Shown piece after piece: positions 18,096 through 25,914 of a stretch of 27,155 bases of DNA (positions within the stretch are counted from its first letter, which is position 1; each line of letters opens with the position of its first letter). The notes under the pieces were generated by a model. That model had not been told where the DNA came from. It saw nothing but the letters and a program-made list of their open reading frames with translations, and did no database searches. A program made the translations under genes and the position numbers. Location of the stretch: assembly GCA_044445965.1 (NCBI GenBank), contig JBIOEJ010000082.1, positions 1 to 27,155 of the forward strand, read 5' to 3'. Source of the stretch: GAS188 sp044445965. Lineage in GTDB: Bacteria; Pseudomonadota; Alphaproteobacteria; Rhizobiales; Beijerinckiaceae.

Positions 18096-18761
18096 CTAAC
18101 TCGCACTGCGCCGCGCTGCGCGATCCCGGCCGTGCGGCCGCAGCGATCCCAGGTAGCCGATCAATGCCTTCAGCCCGGCTCGGGTGCCGCCTACGTCCTG
18201 GAAACATTTCGTCAAGGACATGTAGCCTTCGTAGGCGGCGATCAGGAAGGTCGCAGTCTCGTCCGCATCGATGTCTTTGCGCACGAAACCCCGGCCCTTC
18301 CCTTCCTGCAACGCCGTCGCGACCGCGCCACGCCAGTCGTTGAACACCTTCGCCGTCCGCTTTCGAAAGCCCTCATCGAGGGGGGACATTTCTTGAGACA
18401 CGTTGTTCAGCGGGCAGCCGCAGCTAAGGTGCTCGGGCTTCAATGACGTAGACCGGACGATGCCGATTAACGCGTCGACCGGGTTCTCGGCGTCCTGCAA
18501 AGGCGATTGCCATTTTTCCCGCATGATTTCCGCGATCACTTCGTCCACGACGGAATAGCCGAGCGCTTCCTTGTTATCGAAATGATGGTACATCGCTCCC
18601 TTTGTCACGCCGGCTTTGCGCAGAATTGTCTCGACGTCCGAGCCTCGGAACCCCGATTTGTAGATCTCCTCGAATGCAGCCCGCAGAAGCGATTCGCGCG
18701 TGCGGGCGGGGTTGCGCGCGGGCCCCTTGCCGTCTCTCTTTGGTCTTCGCGTCGTCAACAT
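18096..18761 (-). CDS. TetR/AcrR-family transcriptional regulator
   Basis: The 221-residue repressor has its DNA-binding domain at about residues 18-70: TRESLLRAAFEEIYKSGFRGSDVETILRKAGVTKGAMYHHFDNKEAL. The C-terminal ligand domain contains LSCGCPLNNVSQEMSPLDEGFRKR, typical of the YxaF/LmrA-like branch. The start at 18761 gives the usual length; the frame extends further upstream only as arginine-rich shadow. A partial palindrome overlaps the start codon. No target gene lies immediately next to it; the trace of an SDR gene beyond its stop hints that a target may have been lost. Confidence 0.9.
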   Translation of the reverse strand: MLTTRRPKRDGKGPARNPARTRESLLRAAFEEIYKSGFRGSDVETILRKAGVTKGAMYHHFDNKEALGYSVVDEVIAEIMREKWQSPLQDAENPVDALIGIVRSTSLKPEHLSCGCPLNNVSQEMSPLDEGFRKRTAKVFNDWRGAVATALQEGKGRGFVRKDIDADETATFLIAAYEGYMSLTKCFQDVGGTRAGLKALIGYLGSLRPHGRDRAARRSAS

Positions 18762-18773
18762 ACCGACCAGTAT
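18760..18773. promoter_or_regulatory. Possible TetR operator over the start codon
   Basis: ATACCGACCAGTAT has ATAC/GTAT arms and a GACC core (5 of 7 pairs match), as in several TetR-family operators of the ATACCGACCGGTAT type. It overlaps the ATG of the TetR gene, consistent with autorepression. Confidence 0.35.
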
Positions 18774-18943
18774 CCATGCTCCGAGATTGGAGTCAAGCGG
18801 GCGGTCTCGCGTGACGCGTGCCGACGTGCCCACGCCGTGGGGCGTCCGGTTGCGGTCGTCTCCGGCACGGCGCGCATGGCTTCGGCGACGCCGGAGGCCG
18901 AACGAGTGGAAAGGCGGCGCTGCTCGTCCCCCCCTGACAGTGT

Positions 18944-19276
18944 TCACGTGCGAGTAAGGTTCGGCACCGCTCGATCCGGCGAGCGCGGATCAGGACCGGC
19001 GGCGCCGCTTCGTCTGCCGGAGATCAACTTCAGCCAAGGCGCGGAATGGAAGGCACTCATCAGCAAGTACATCGGGACCATTCCGCTCAGCGGTGACGCA
19101 TCTTGCGCGGCCGAGCAGAGCATATCCGGCGGGCCGCCACCAAGAACACCCGTAAGCAGCGCCATGATTGCGAAGGTCGGCGCGGCCGCGAGGCATAGCC
19201 AATCGGCTGCGCCGCGGGCGGCCGCATTGCCGCTTCCGGCATAGACGCCGGCAGTTTCACGCTGGGTGGCAATCAT
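18944..19276 (-). CDS. Small membrane protein paired with DUF899
   Basis: The 110-residue protein has two hydrophobic segments: about 25-46 (DWLCLAAAPTFAIMALLTGVL) and 62-80 (PLSGMVPMYLLMSAFHSAPW). The loop GGGPPDMLCSAAQ and the end WLKLISGRR are, as far as I recall, conserved in a small uncharacterised family encoded next to DUF899 genes. The start at 19276 lies 14 bp after the DUF899 stop on the same strand, so the two form an operon. The much longer upstream frame in this phase is a shadow of DUF899. The function is unknown. About 180 bp (18762-18943) beyond it hold nothing I can identify. Confidence 0.75.
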   Translation of the reverse strand: MIATQRETAGVYAGSGNAAARGAADWLCLAAAPTFAIMALLTGVLGGGPPDMLCSAAQDASPLSGMVPMYLLMSAFHSAPWLKLISGRRSGAAGPDPRSPDRAVPNLTRT

Positions 19277-19290
19277 CGCGGCGGATCCGC

Positions 19291-20088
19291 TCAGCCCTCG
19301 GCGTACTCGTCGTGGCGGCGCCACCAGACGCCTTCCTCGTTGCGCCCCTTGGGGGCGCGGTCGAGCCACTGGTACATGCCCCAGAGACCGTCCAGTCCGC
19401 GCGCATAGGCGGAATAGGCGTGGTAGACGACGCAGTCCTCGAGCACGAACGCGCTCATGCCCGGCCTGTCGCGCCTGAACGTGGCGGCGTCGGTTCCGGT
19501 CATCGCCGCGATCTCCGCGACGGGGCCCTCGCTGCCGCGCGACTTCCACTCTTGAACGGTCTTCCCTGCGAGCGGCTCGCCCGTGGGCTCCTCGCGCCGG
19601 TAGTTGTATTCGATACCTCCCTCGCGCTGTTGCTCCTCGGTGAACGAGATGTTGAAGTCGGAGTTGAAGTCGCTGCCGAACGAGGATGCCCAGGGAAACG
19701 TCCACCCCATCCGCCGCTTGTACACTTGCAGCTTCGCGAGCGGCGCCCGCGACACCACCGAAAACGCCACATCGTGGTTCTCCAGGTGGACGACGACGCC
19801 GTCGAACCCGTCCGCGATCGACGAGCAGGACGGACACCCGGCCTTGTAATCGGGCCCGAACATGAAGTGGTAGACGAGGAGTTGCGAGCGCCCTTTGAAG
19901 AGGTCTTTAAGCGAGGCGCGCCCTTCATCGGTCTCGAACCGGTACTCCTTGTCGACCCGGACCCAGGGCAGCTCCTGACGTCGCCGCGCCAGCTCGTCGC
20001 TGCGCCGCGTCAGCTCCTTCTCCGCCTCGATCAGCTCGAGCCGCGCTGCCAGCCACTGTTCACGTGTGCCGGTCATGTGTTCCGTCAT
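19291..20088 (-). CDS. DUF899 family thioredoxin-like protein
   Basis: This 265-residue protein matches the DUF899 family, which has a thioredoxin-like fold and is predicted to be a dithiol-disulfide oxidoreductase. LLVYHFMFGPDYKAGCPSCSS carries the CxxC pair C85/C88, and the stretch FNSDFNISFTEEQQREGGIEYNY and the C-terminal LEDCVVYHAYSAYARGLD are characteristic. There is no signal peptide, so it should be cytoplasmic. The start is supported by AAGGAG 7 nt upstream. It is divergent from the regulator gene at 20204 (115 bp between starts) and upstream of the small membrane protein. Confidence 0.92.
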   Translation of the reverse strand: MTEHMTGTREQWLAARLELIEAEKELTRRSDELARRRQELPWVRVDKEYRFETDEGRASLKDLFKGRSQLLVYHFMFGPDYKAGCPSCSSIADGFDGVVVHLENHDVAFSVVSRAPLAKLQVYKRRMGWTFPWASSFGSDFNSDFNISFTEEQQREGGIEYNYRREEPTGEPLAGKTVQEWKSRGSEGPVAEIAAMTGTDAATFRRDRPGMSAFVLEDCVVYHAYSAYARGLDGLWGMYQWLDRAPKGRNEEGVWWRRHDEYAEG

Positions 20089-20203
20089 CGTTCTTCTCCT
20101 TCGTCGTTCGTACCGTTCTCGCTACGGCGTGCTGGTTGGTGGTCGCTAGATAGAATAGGAGCGGGCATCGGAGGGTGGGAGTGACAAGCGTGGCGGGATT
20201 CAA

Positions 20204-21424
20204 ATGGACTCGCTGATCACTGCCGCGGCGCGTGCGCTCGCGGCGGGTGATCCCCTCGGCGCACTGAACCGGGTCGCCTTGCGCGACGACGCGCCTGCGC
20301 TCGCGCTTCGAGGCATCGCGATGGCGCAGCTCGGCGATCTCGGTCGCGCGAAGGCTCTCCTGCGAAGTGCGGCGCGCGCCTTCGGCCCGAAAGAGGCCGT
20401 GGCCCGCGCGAGATGTGTCGTCGCCGAGGCCGAGATCGCGCTCGTCTCGCGCGACCTCGGCTGGCCTGCGAAGACGCTCGATGCGGCGCGGGCGACGCTC
20501 GAGGAGCACGGCGACCGGGTGAACGCCGCGCATGCGCGCTATCTCGAGGTCCGGCGCCTCCTCCTGATCGGTCGCCTCGACGAGGCCGAGCGCAGGCTCG
20601 CCGAGCTCGACCCGGCGCCCTTCCCGCCCGCGTCGAGGGCCGTCCACGAGCTGGTCGTTGCGGGGATCGCGATGCGGCGCCTTCGGACGAAGGCGGCGCA
20701 CGCTGCGCTCGCTCGGGCCGAGAGCGCCGCGCGGCAGGCGGGTATCCCTGCGCTGACGGCGGAGGTCGAAAGCGCATCCCTCGTCCTGGACACGCCCGCG
20801 GCGCGCCTGATCGCGCGTGGCGAGGAGCGGCTCCTCCGGCTCGAGGAGGTTGAAGCGTTGCTGGCATCGGGGGCGCTCGTCGTGGATGCGTGCCGTCATG
20901 TCGTGCGAGATGCAGGCACGGTGGTCTCGCTCGCGAGCCGTCCGGTGCTGTTCGCGCTCGCACGCGCGCTGGGCGAAGCGTGGCCCGCAGACGTGCCGAG
21001 GAGCACGCTCCTGGCGCGGGCGTTCCGAGCGAAGTTCGCCGATGAATCGCATCGCGCGCGGTTGCGGGTCGAAGTCGGGCGGCTTCGCGCGGTGCTTCGG
21101 ACGCTCGCCGGCGTGAGCGCGACGAAGCGAGGCTTTGCGCTCGTGCCGCGCCGCGCAAGCGAGGTCGTCGTGCTGGCCCGGCCGGTCGAAGAGAAGCATG
21201 CGGCGGTGCTCGCCTTCCTCGCCGACGGCGAATCGTGGTCGAGCTCGGCGCTGGCGCTTGCGCTTGGCGCCAGCCAGCGCACCGTGCAGCGGGCACTCGA
21301 CCAGCTTGCGGCAGCAGGCAAGGTGCAGTCGTTTGGTCGCGGGCGAGCGCGTCGTTGGATGACCCCGCCCGTGCCGGGATTCACGACGACCTTGTTACTC
21401 CCCGCTCCACTACCGGTGAACTAG
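20204..21424 (+). CDS. Regulator with helical repeats and two winged helices
   Basis: The 406-residue protein has three parts. About 1-205 are alpha-helical, alanine-rich and TPR-like (ALRGIAMAQLGDLGRAKALLRSAARAF and similar pairs). About 215-315 resemble an OmpR/PhoB-type DNA-binding region (SRPVLFALARALGEAWPADVP to RVEVGRLRAVLRTL, then TKRGFALVP). About 330-385 form a second helix-turn-helix (HAAVLAFLADGESWSSSALALALGASQRTVQRALDQLAAAGKV). It is divergent from DUF899 and 9 bp upstream of the beta-propeller gene, so it probably regulates one or both. The domain assignment is by eye. Confidence 0.75.
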   Translation: MDSLITAAARALAAGDPLGALNRVALRDDAPALALRGIAMAQLGDLGRAKALLRSAARAFGPKEAVARARCVVAEAEIALVSRDLGWPAKTLDAARATLEEHGDRVNAAHARYLEVRRLLLIGRLDEAERRLAELDPAPFPPASRAVHELVVAGIAMRRLRTKAAHAALARAESAARQAGIPALTAEVESASLVLDTPAARLIARGEERLLRLEEVEALLASGALVVDACRHVVRDAGTVVSLASRPVLFALARALGEAWPADVPRSTLLARAFRAKFADESHRARLRVEVGRLRAVLRTLAGVSATKRGFALVPRRASEVVVLARPVEEKHAAVLAFLADGESWSSSALALALGASQRTVQRALDQLAAAGKVQSFGRGRARRWMTPPVPGFTTTLLLPAPLPVN

Positions 21425-21433
21425 GATGGAAGC

Positions 21434-22117
21434 ATGAAACGATCAGCGGCCGAAATCCTCCGTGAGTATGGACCCTTCCCGGGTGTCGACCGGGTGAATG
21501 GGGTCACGTATGACGGTCAGCAAGTCTGGTTTGCGTCCGGAGACAAGCTGAACGCCCTCGATCCGGCAAGCGGGAAGACGCTGCGCTCGATCGATGTCGC
21601 CGGGCATGCAGGAACGGCCTTCGACGGCCAGCACCTGTTTCAGATCGCCGAGGATCGCATCCAGAAGATCGATCCGAAGACCGGCCATGTGCTCGCCACG
21701 ATCCCGGCGCCAGGCGGGGGCGGCGACTCGGGGCTCGCCTGGGCCGAAGGGACGCTCTGGGTGGGGCAGTATCGGGACCGGAAGATCCATCAGGTCGATC
21801 CCCAGACAGGGGCTGTTCTTCGCACCATCGAGTCCAAGCGCTTTGTCACCGGGGTCACCTGGGTCGACGGAGAGCTCTGGCACGGCACCTTGGAAGGTGA
21901 CGAGAGCGATTTGAGGCGGATCGATCCTCGCACGGGAGAGGTCCTGGAGAGGCTCGAGATGCCGCCCGGAGTGGGCGTGTCGGGGCTTGAATCCGATGGC
22001 GGCGATCGGTTCTTCTGCGGAGGCGCAAGCAGCGGGAAGGTGAGAGCCGTCCGCCGGCCGAGGCGTGGCTCTGGCAGCGGCTCCTCCGAGATCCCCGTGG
22101 ACTCCAAGAGCAAGTAA
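21434..22117 (+). CDS. Glutamine cyclotransferase/YncE-like beta-propeller
   Basis: The 227-residue protein consists of short propeller blades with repeating I-D-P-x-T-G turns: LDPASGKTLRSID, IDPKTGHVLATI, VDPQTGAVLRTI and IDPRTGEVLERL. This is the pattern of YncE, Vgb and glutamine cyclotransferase-like proteins. There is no signal peptide (MKRSAAEILREYGPFPG), so it seems cytoplasmic, which is unusual for such propellers. It follows the regulator gene by 9 bp and is surely in its operon. The tail after SSGKVRAVRRPRRG is low-complexity and serine-rich. Its substrate is unknown. Confidence 0.82.
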   Translation: MKRSAAEILREYGPFPGVDRVNGVTYDGQQVWFASGDKLNALDPASGKTLRSIDVAGHAGTAFDGQHLFQIAEDRIQKIDPKTGHVLATIPAPGGGGDSGLAWAEGTLWVGQYRDRKIHQVDPQTGAVLRTIESKRFVTGVTWVDGELWHGTLEGDESDLRRIDPRTGEVLERLEMPPGVGVSGLESDGGDRFFCGGASSGKVRAVRRPRRGSGSGSSEIPVDSKSK

Positions 22118-22165
22118 GACGACTGGTTCTGGCACTGCCGCGCAGCCGCAATCAAGGAAACTCCG

Positions 22166-22618
22166 ATGACTGAACCGCTCGTGGTCCGGCGTGAGACCCA
22201 TATCGCAGCCCCGCCCGCGACCGTCTTCGCCTTCCTGACCGATCCCGAAAGGATCATGAGCTGGATGGGCACCGAGGCGAAGACCGAGATGCATCCGGGC
22301 GGGCTCTATCTTGTCAAAGGCGTCACCGGCCGCGTGGCGCGCGGAGCGTTCCGCGAGGTCGTACCAGTCCATCGGCTCGCCTACAGCTTCGGCTGGGACG
22401 GGGATGCGGAGGTGCCGCCGGGATCGGGCCTGGTCGAGATCGACCTGATCGACCGGGACGGCGGCACCTTGCTGCGCATGACCCATAGCGGTCTTCCCAA
22501 CGCGGCGCAGTGCGCCGGCCACGCCAAGGGTTGGGCGCATTACCTTGGCAGGCTGGCCATGGCGGCCGCCGGCCGAAATCCCGGCATCGATCGTGGCCCA
22601 GTGCCGCGTGACGCTTAG
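22166..22618 (+). CDS. SRPBCC (AHSA1-like) protein
   Basis: The 150-residue START/SRPBCC domain protein begins VVRRETHIAAPPATVFAFLTDPERIMSWMG and continues with HPGGLYLV, FREVVPVHRLAYSFGW and GGTLLRMTHSGLP, the usual order of the AHSA1 branch, which binds hydrophobic ligands or acts in stress responses. It begins 48 bp after the propeller gene on the same strand and may share its transcript. Full length. Confidence 0.88.
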   Translation: MTEPLVVRRETHIAAPPATVFAFLTDPERIMSWMGTEAKTEMHPGGLYLVKGVTGRVARGAFREVVPVHRLAYSFGWDGDAEVPPGSGLVEIDLIDRDGGTLLRMTHSGLPNAAQCAGHAKGWAHYLGRLAMAAAGRNPGIDRGPVPRDA

Positions 22619-22813
22619 CGCGACACCCCCGGCACGCGACGCACGATCGGGCATTACGGCGACACTGCACTCAATTCCTTCCATCGCCCTGATTTCACAT
22701 GGCGCGGCTGATACGTGCCCGTCTCAGGCTTGCCACATCACGTGACGCAACGCCGCAAACATCGGGAGGCCATTAGCGTCAATCCCCGAGGCTCGAACAC
22801 CCGGCCGTCGCCA

Positions 22814-22833
22814 CCCCCTCACTCCCACTCGAT
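22814..22833 (-). repeat. Direct repeat of the guaA 3' end (att-like, left copy)
   Basis: The 20 bases ccccctcactcccactcgat are identical to 25784-25803, in the same orientation. Similarity fades over the next seven bases. On the minus strand it encodes the last residues of GMP synthase, TIEWE-stop. The two copies enclose about 2.97 kb. The 3' end of guaA is a well-known integration target of genomic islands, so these look like attL/attR or their remains. Confidence 0.6.
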
Positions 22834-23223
22834 TGTTCTGATCCAATGTAACACGTTGATTTATCTGAATAAAGTTTATTTGTCCTAAGAACTTCCGACC
22901 ACCGGACCGTCAGATGCGCATGGCTTTTGATTTTAAAGAGAAATTTGACCGCTCTGGAGTTTCCTCGCTTTCAGCGACTATCGAGATCGACCGGTCAATG
23001 TTCCTCGAATCGGCTATCAGCACCGCACCATCGACGTGACCGAAAACTACCGTCAGCATCTCCCCTTGATCGAAACAAGACCCCAAGGGGCCGTCTACGG
23101 GAAGCCTGCATTCAGGTGCGAAGTATGAGGCATCTGCCGTTTACGAGCACAAGGCGTACATGAATGCTCGCGACCCTAAGCGGACCTGACGCGTCGGCGC
23201 AGTCCGTCGGGCGAGTTGCGTGA
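22834..23223. other. AT-richer stretch inside the island boundary, no clear gene
   Basis: Base composition drops sharply in AT-rich runs after the guaA-like repeat (22840-22950). A 41-codon ATG frame at 22914-23039 on the plus strand (MRMAFDFKEKFDRSG onward) has no recognisable family and no clear ribosome binding site. I see no integrase fragment. The preceding part of the gap (22619-22813) also shows nothing recognisable. Confidence 0.3.
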
Positions 23224-23754
23224 TTAAGCTGGAACGTACGTCAACCTGATCGTGTCCTCGCCAATTGGATCGCTGGCCACAAGGCGGAGCGGCGGCCGGG
23301 GGCCGGCGAAGAATGGCGTGCCGTGACCAAGCACGAAGGGGCGGAAGTAGAGTCGATACTCACCAATAACACCAAGGTCGGTTAGGCTTCCTGCTAGGTC
23401 TGGTCCGGCAACTGCAATCTCCCCAACGAGCTGAGCCTTCAGCCCGCGTATCACCGCCTCGAGGTCATCGTCGACAAGTGTGGCGTTGGGGCCGACTGAC
23501 TTCAGCGAGCGCGACACGACCCACTTCGGTTGGCGCCGCCACGCTGCCGCGAAGTCGCGTTGCTCCGCGTCCCACTCGGACAGGTCTTCGTCCCAATAAC
23601 GCATGATCTCGTACGTGCGGCGACCATACACACTGCCGGCTAGGTCGCGCACGTGCTCTACGAAGTGACGAAAGAGCGCGGGGCCTGGCCGCATTTCCAG
23701 GTGGTCGACGTAGCCGTCCAAGGACTGCGACAATCCGAAGACGAGCTTCGCCAT
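23224..23754 (-). CDS. RibD C-terminal/dihydrofolate reductase-like protein
   Basis: The 176-residue protein belongs to the RibD_C/DHFR-like superfamily: MAKLVFGLSQSLDGYVDHLEM at the start, VYGRRTYEIMRYWDE (nucleotide-binding helix), PKWVVSRSL, and GEIAVAGPDLAGSLTDLGVIGEYRLYFRPFVLGHGTPFF near the end. This is the stand-alone reductase type that is common in bacteria and of unknown substrate. NADPH use is predicted from the family. The start at 23754 fits the family; the longer frame upstream does not. It lies within the guaA-bounded segment and diverges from the ArsR operon. Confidence 0.88.
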   Translation of the reverse strand: MAKLVFGLSQSLDGYVDHLEMRPGPALFRHFVEHVRDLAGSVYGRRTYEIMRYWDEDLSEWDAEQRDFAAAWRRQPKWVVSRSLKSVGPNATLVDDDLEAVIRGLKAQLVGEIAVAGPDLAGSLTDLGVIGEYRLYFRPFVLGHGTPFFAGPRPPLRLVASDPIGEDTIRLTYVPA

Positions 23755-23985
23755 GCTGCAAAATCTCCACCCAAGGGCCTTCAGAATAGCTTGAGCTACC
23801 GTTACGCGGAAGTGAGGTTGGGCACAAACTGCGCGCCGCTTTTGTCGGTGTCGGTGGAAGGGAGCTTGTTTTGCACTTCCAGAACGGCATCGAACATCGG
23901 TCCTCCGCAGCACGATCTTCGAAGGGGGCCTGCACCGTGCAAGCACGCAGCGCGAAAGCCGACAGGGCGAACACTAAAGCTATTG
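23755..23985. other. Gap with a possible broken small gene
   Basis: On the minus strand a 31-codon frame (23897-23802, MFDAVLEVQNKLPSTDTDKSG onward) follows GGAGG closely. Another frame upstream (from 23974) reads like a short lipoprotein-type leader with L-R-A-C. They may be parts of one frameshifted gene or chance; neither matches a family I know. Confidence 0.15.
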
Positions 23986-24013
23986 CCTAACTGTTGGCGA
24001 GATGATAGTTAGG
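23986..24013. promoter_or_regulatory. Inverted repeat before the ArsR gene
   Basis: CCTAACT and AGTTAGG (7-bp perfect arms, 14 bp apart) end 3 bp before the ATG of the ArsR-family gene, where an autoregulatory operator is expected. ArsR-family sites are usually such imperfect palindromes. Confidence 0.5.
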
Positions 24014-24016
24014 TGT

Positions 24017-24367
24017 ATGCTTAACCAATCAGCCGACCTCGACCGACTGTTCAACGCCCTCGCCGACCCAGCGCGCCGCGCGATGGTGGAACGGCTGAGC
24101 CGTGGCCCGGCGCCGGTGAGTGAACTGGCCAAGCCGCTGCCGATGTCGCTGCCGGCGGCCATGCAACACCTTGGCGTGCTGGAGGCCGCCGGGCTGGTGC
24201 GTTCGGAGAAGGTCGGTCGGGTGCGGACGTGCTCGATCGAAACCGGCGCGCTCAGCTTGGCCGAGCAATGGATCAACGCCCGGCGAACGCAATGGGAGCG
24301 TCGCCTCGATCGCCTGGATACCTATCTCGCGAACCTGCCGAAAGAGGAGCCTGACGATGCCGACTGA
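24017..24367 (+). CDS. ArsR/SmtB-family transcriptional regulator
   Basis: The 116-residue winged-helix repressor contains LFNALADPARRAMVERLSRGPAPVSELAKPLPMSLPAAMQHLGVLEAAGLVRSEKVGRVRTCSIE, the standard helix-turn-helix and wing. There is no metal-binding CxC motif, so it belongs to the non-metal branch often paired with SRPBCC genes. The C-terminus NARRTQWERRLDRLDTYL is typical of that branch. Start 24017 is preferred over 24002 because the inverted repeat covers the region before it. It overlaps the GST gene by 11 bp. Confidence 0.9.
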   Translation: MLNQSADLDRLFNALADPARRAMVERLSRGPAPVSELAKPLPMSLPAAMQHLGVLEAAGLVRSEKVGRVRTCSIETGALSLAEQWINARRTQWERRLDRLDTYLANLPKEEPDDAD

Positions 24368-25052
24368 CCAACCCGCCCTGACCCTGCACATGCACCCCTT
24401 GGCGTCCTACTGCTGGAAGGTGCTGGTAGCGCTCTACGAGACCGAGACCCCGTTCCGTCCTCTCCAGATCGACGGCGTTCCGAAGGACAACAAAGCGTAC
24501 GCGGAACTGTGGCCGATCGCCAAGATGCCGCTGCTGCAGGACGGTGAGCTCGTTCTGCCCGAAACCTCGATCATCATCGACTATCTTCAAGCCCACCATC
24601 CAGGCTCAGCCGTCCTCATCCCGGCGGATGGTGACGCGGCCCGCGAGGTAAGGCTGTGGGACCGCTTCTTTGACCTCTACGTACACACGCCGATGCAGAA
24701 GTTCGTGTCGGATCGACTGCGTCCGGAGGGCGCCAAGGATGCCGTCAGCGTCGAGGAAGCTCGCGCAACCCTCGATACCGCCTACGCCATGCTGGATCGA
24801 CGGATGGCCGAGCGCACATGGGCTGCGGGCGATGCTTTCTCGATGGCGGACTGCGCCGCCATGCCGCCTCTCTTCTACGTCGACGCGGTGCACCCCTACC
24901 GCGCCACCTATCCGGCGCTTGCCGCCTACTTCGAGCGGCTCGTGAGTCGCCCTTCCGTTCAGCGGGTTATCCGCGAAGCTCAACCCTGGTTGCAGTACTT
25001 CCCGTTTGTCGATGCGCTCGAAGCGCGCTTCCTGGCCACACGGGCGGCGTGA
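24357..25052 (+). CDS. Glutathione S-transferase family protein
   Basis: The 231-residue protein has an N-terminal thioredoxin-like domain (LTLHMHPLASYCWKVLVALYE with a likely glutathione-contacting Ser/Cys; KMPLLQDGELVLPETSIIIDYL with the cis-Pro and the E-T pair). The C-terminal part is all-helical (about 100-225, with WAAGDAFSMADCAAMPPLFY). It conjugates glutathione to, or reduces with it, an unknown compound in the cytoplasm. The start has GAGGAG 7 nt upstream and overlaps the ArsR gene. Second gene of ArsR-GST-SRPBCC. Confidence 0.92.
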   Translation: MPTDQPALTLHMHPLASYCWKVLVALYETETPFRPLQIDGVPKDNKAYAELWPIAKMPLLQDGELVLPETSIIIDYLQAHHPGSAVLIPADGDAAREVRLWDRFFDLYVHTPMQKFVSDRLRPEGAKDAVSVEEARATLDTAYAMLDRRMAERTWAAGDAFSMADCAAMPPLFYVDAVHPYRATYPALAAYFERLVSRPSVQRVIREAQPWLQYFPFVDALEARFLATRAA

Positions 25053-25074
25053 CGTTGATGGAAGGAGAGTCTTC

Positions 25075-25608
25075 ATGACGCAGCCAGTATTTGACGCCGA
25101 CAATGTTGTCGAGGCCCACGCCGCTGCTAAGGCGCGTATCCCAGATGAGATCACGCGCTCCGTGGCGCACGCCACCTTCCACCTGGAGCGCACCTATGAC
25201 GCCTCGCCCGCACGGGTGTGGAAGGCGCTCACGAACCCAGTGGCGAAAGCCCAGAGGTTTGGCGTGGCATCCGAACAGGTCGAAATAATCGAACGCGGGA
25301 TGGACGTGCGCCCCGGCGGGCGCGAGCAGCTCAAGGGCCGTTGGGGCGGGCGCGTCATCTCGACTTTTGACGCGACCTATTACGACGTGATCGAGAACGA
25401 ACGGCTAGTCTACTGCTACGAGATGCATCTGGACGACCGGAAGATCTCGGTCTCCGTGGCGACCATGCAGTTGAAAGCAGACGGGAAACGGACCCGGCTC
25501 ATGGTGACCGAGCAGGGCGCATTCCTCGACGGCTATGACGATGCCGGCTCGCGCGAACGTGGCACGGGCGAACTATTGGATGCACTAGGCCGAACGCTGA
25601 TGGCGTAA
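25075..25608 (+). CDS. SRPBCC (AHSA1-like) protein
   Basis: This is a 177-residue START/SRPBCC protein with an extra N-terminal stretch of about 35 residues (MTQPVFDADNVVEAHAAAK). The fold then runs FHLERTYDASPARVWKALTNPVAKAQRF, MDVRPGGREQLKG, VIENERLVYCYEMHLDDRKISVSVATMQL and GKRTRLMVTEQGAFLDGYD. AAGGAGAG lies 5 nt before the ATG and the gene starts 22 bp after the GST stop. With ArsR and GST it forms a likely autoregulated response operon to a hydrophobic or electrophilic compound. Confidence 0.9.
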   Translation: MTQPVFDADNVVEAHAAAKARIPDEITRSVAHATFHLERTYDASPARVWKALTNPVAKAQRFGVASEQVEIIERGMDVRPGGREQLKGRWGGRVISTFDATYYDVIENERLVYCYEMHLDDRKISVSVATMQLKADGKRTRLMVTEQGAFLDGYDDAGSRERGTGELLDALGRTLMA

Positions 25609-25783
25609 ACGCATATCCTCAAATCGACAATGGTTTGCTGTTTATCGGGCGTTGGAAATGAACCGGCATGGTGGCTATGTGTAGCCGGAACTCATAAAAA
25701 AAAAGCCGATGACTATCGACTACAATCGGTGGATCAAAATCACCTTTGGCATGCGACTGTATCCCGCCTTACTCCACAGTACT

Positions 25784-25803
25784 CCCCCTCACTCCCACTC
25801 GAT
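25784..25803 (-). repeat. Direct repeat of the guaA 3' end (att-like, right copy)
   Basis: Same 20 bases as at 22814-22833. Here they are part of a longer stretch that still encodes the GMP synthase C-terminus, so this copy probably represents the original chromosomal sequence or a displaced gene end. Confidence 0.6.
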
Positions 25804-25914
25804 CGTGCCGGGCGGCTTCGAGGTCACGTCGTAGGTCACCCGGTTGACGCCCTTCGCCTCGTTGATGATGCGGGTCACGACGCGGCCGAGGAAACCCGTG
25901 TCGAAGGGGTAGAG
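25789..25914 (-). pseudogene. guaA: Orphan 3' end of GMP synthase gene
   Basis: Read on the minus strand, 25914-25789 gives LYPFDTGFLGRVVTRIINEAKG, then VNRVTYDVTSKPPGTIEWE and TGA. This is the C-terminus (41 residues) of GMP synthase, which aminates XMP to GMP. The remaining 480 or so residues are absent: upstream of 25914 the sequence is unrelated. Its good conservation suggests recent displacement. This is expected when an island integrates into the end of guaA and brings its own replacement end. Confidence 0.8.
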
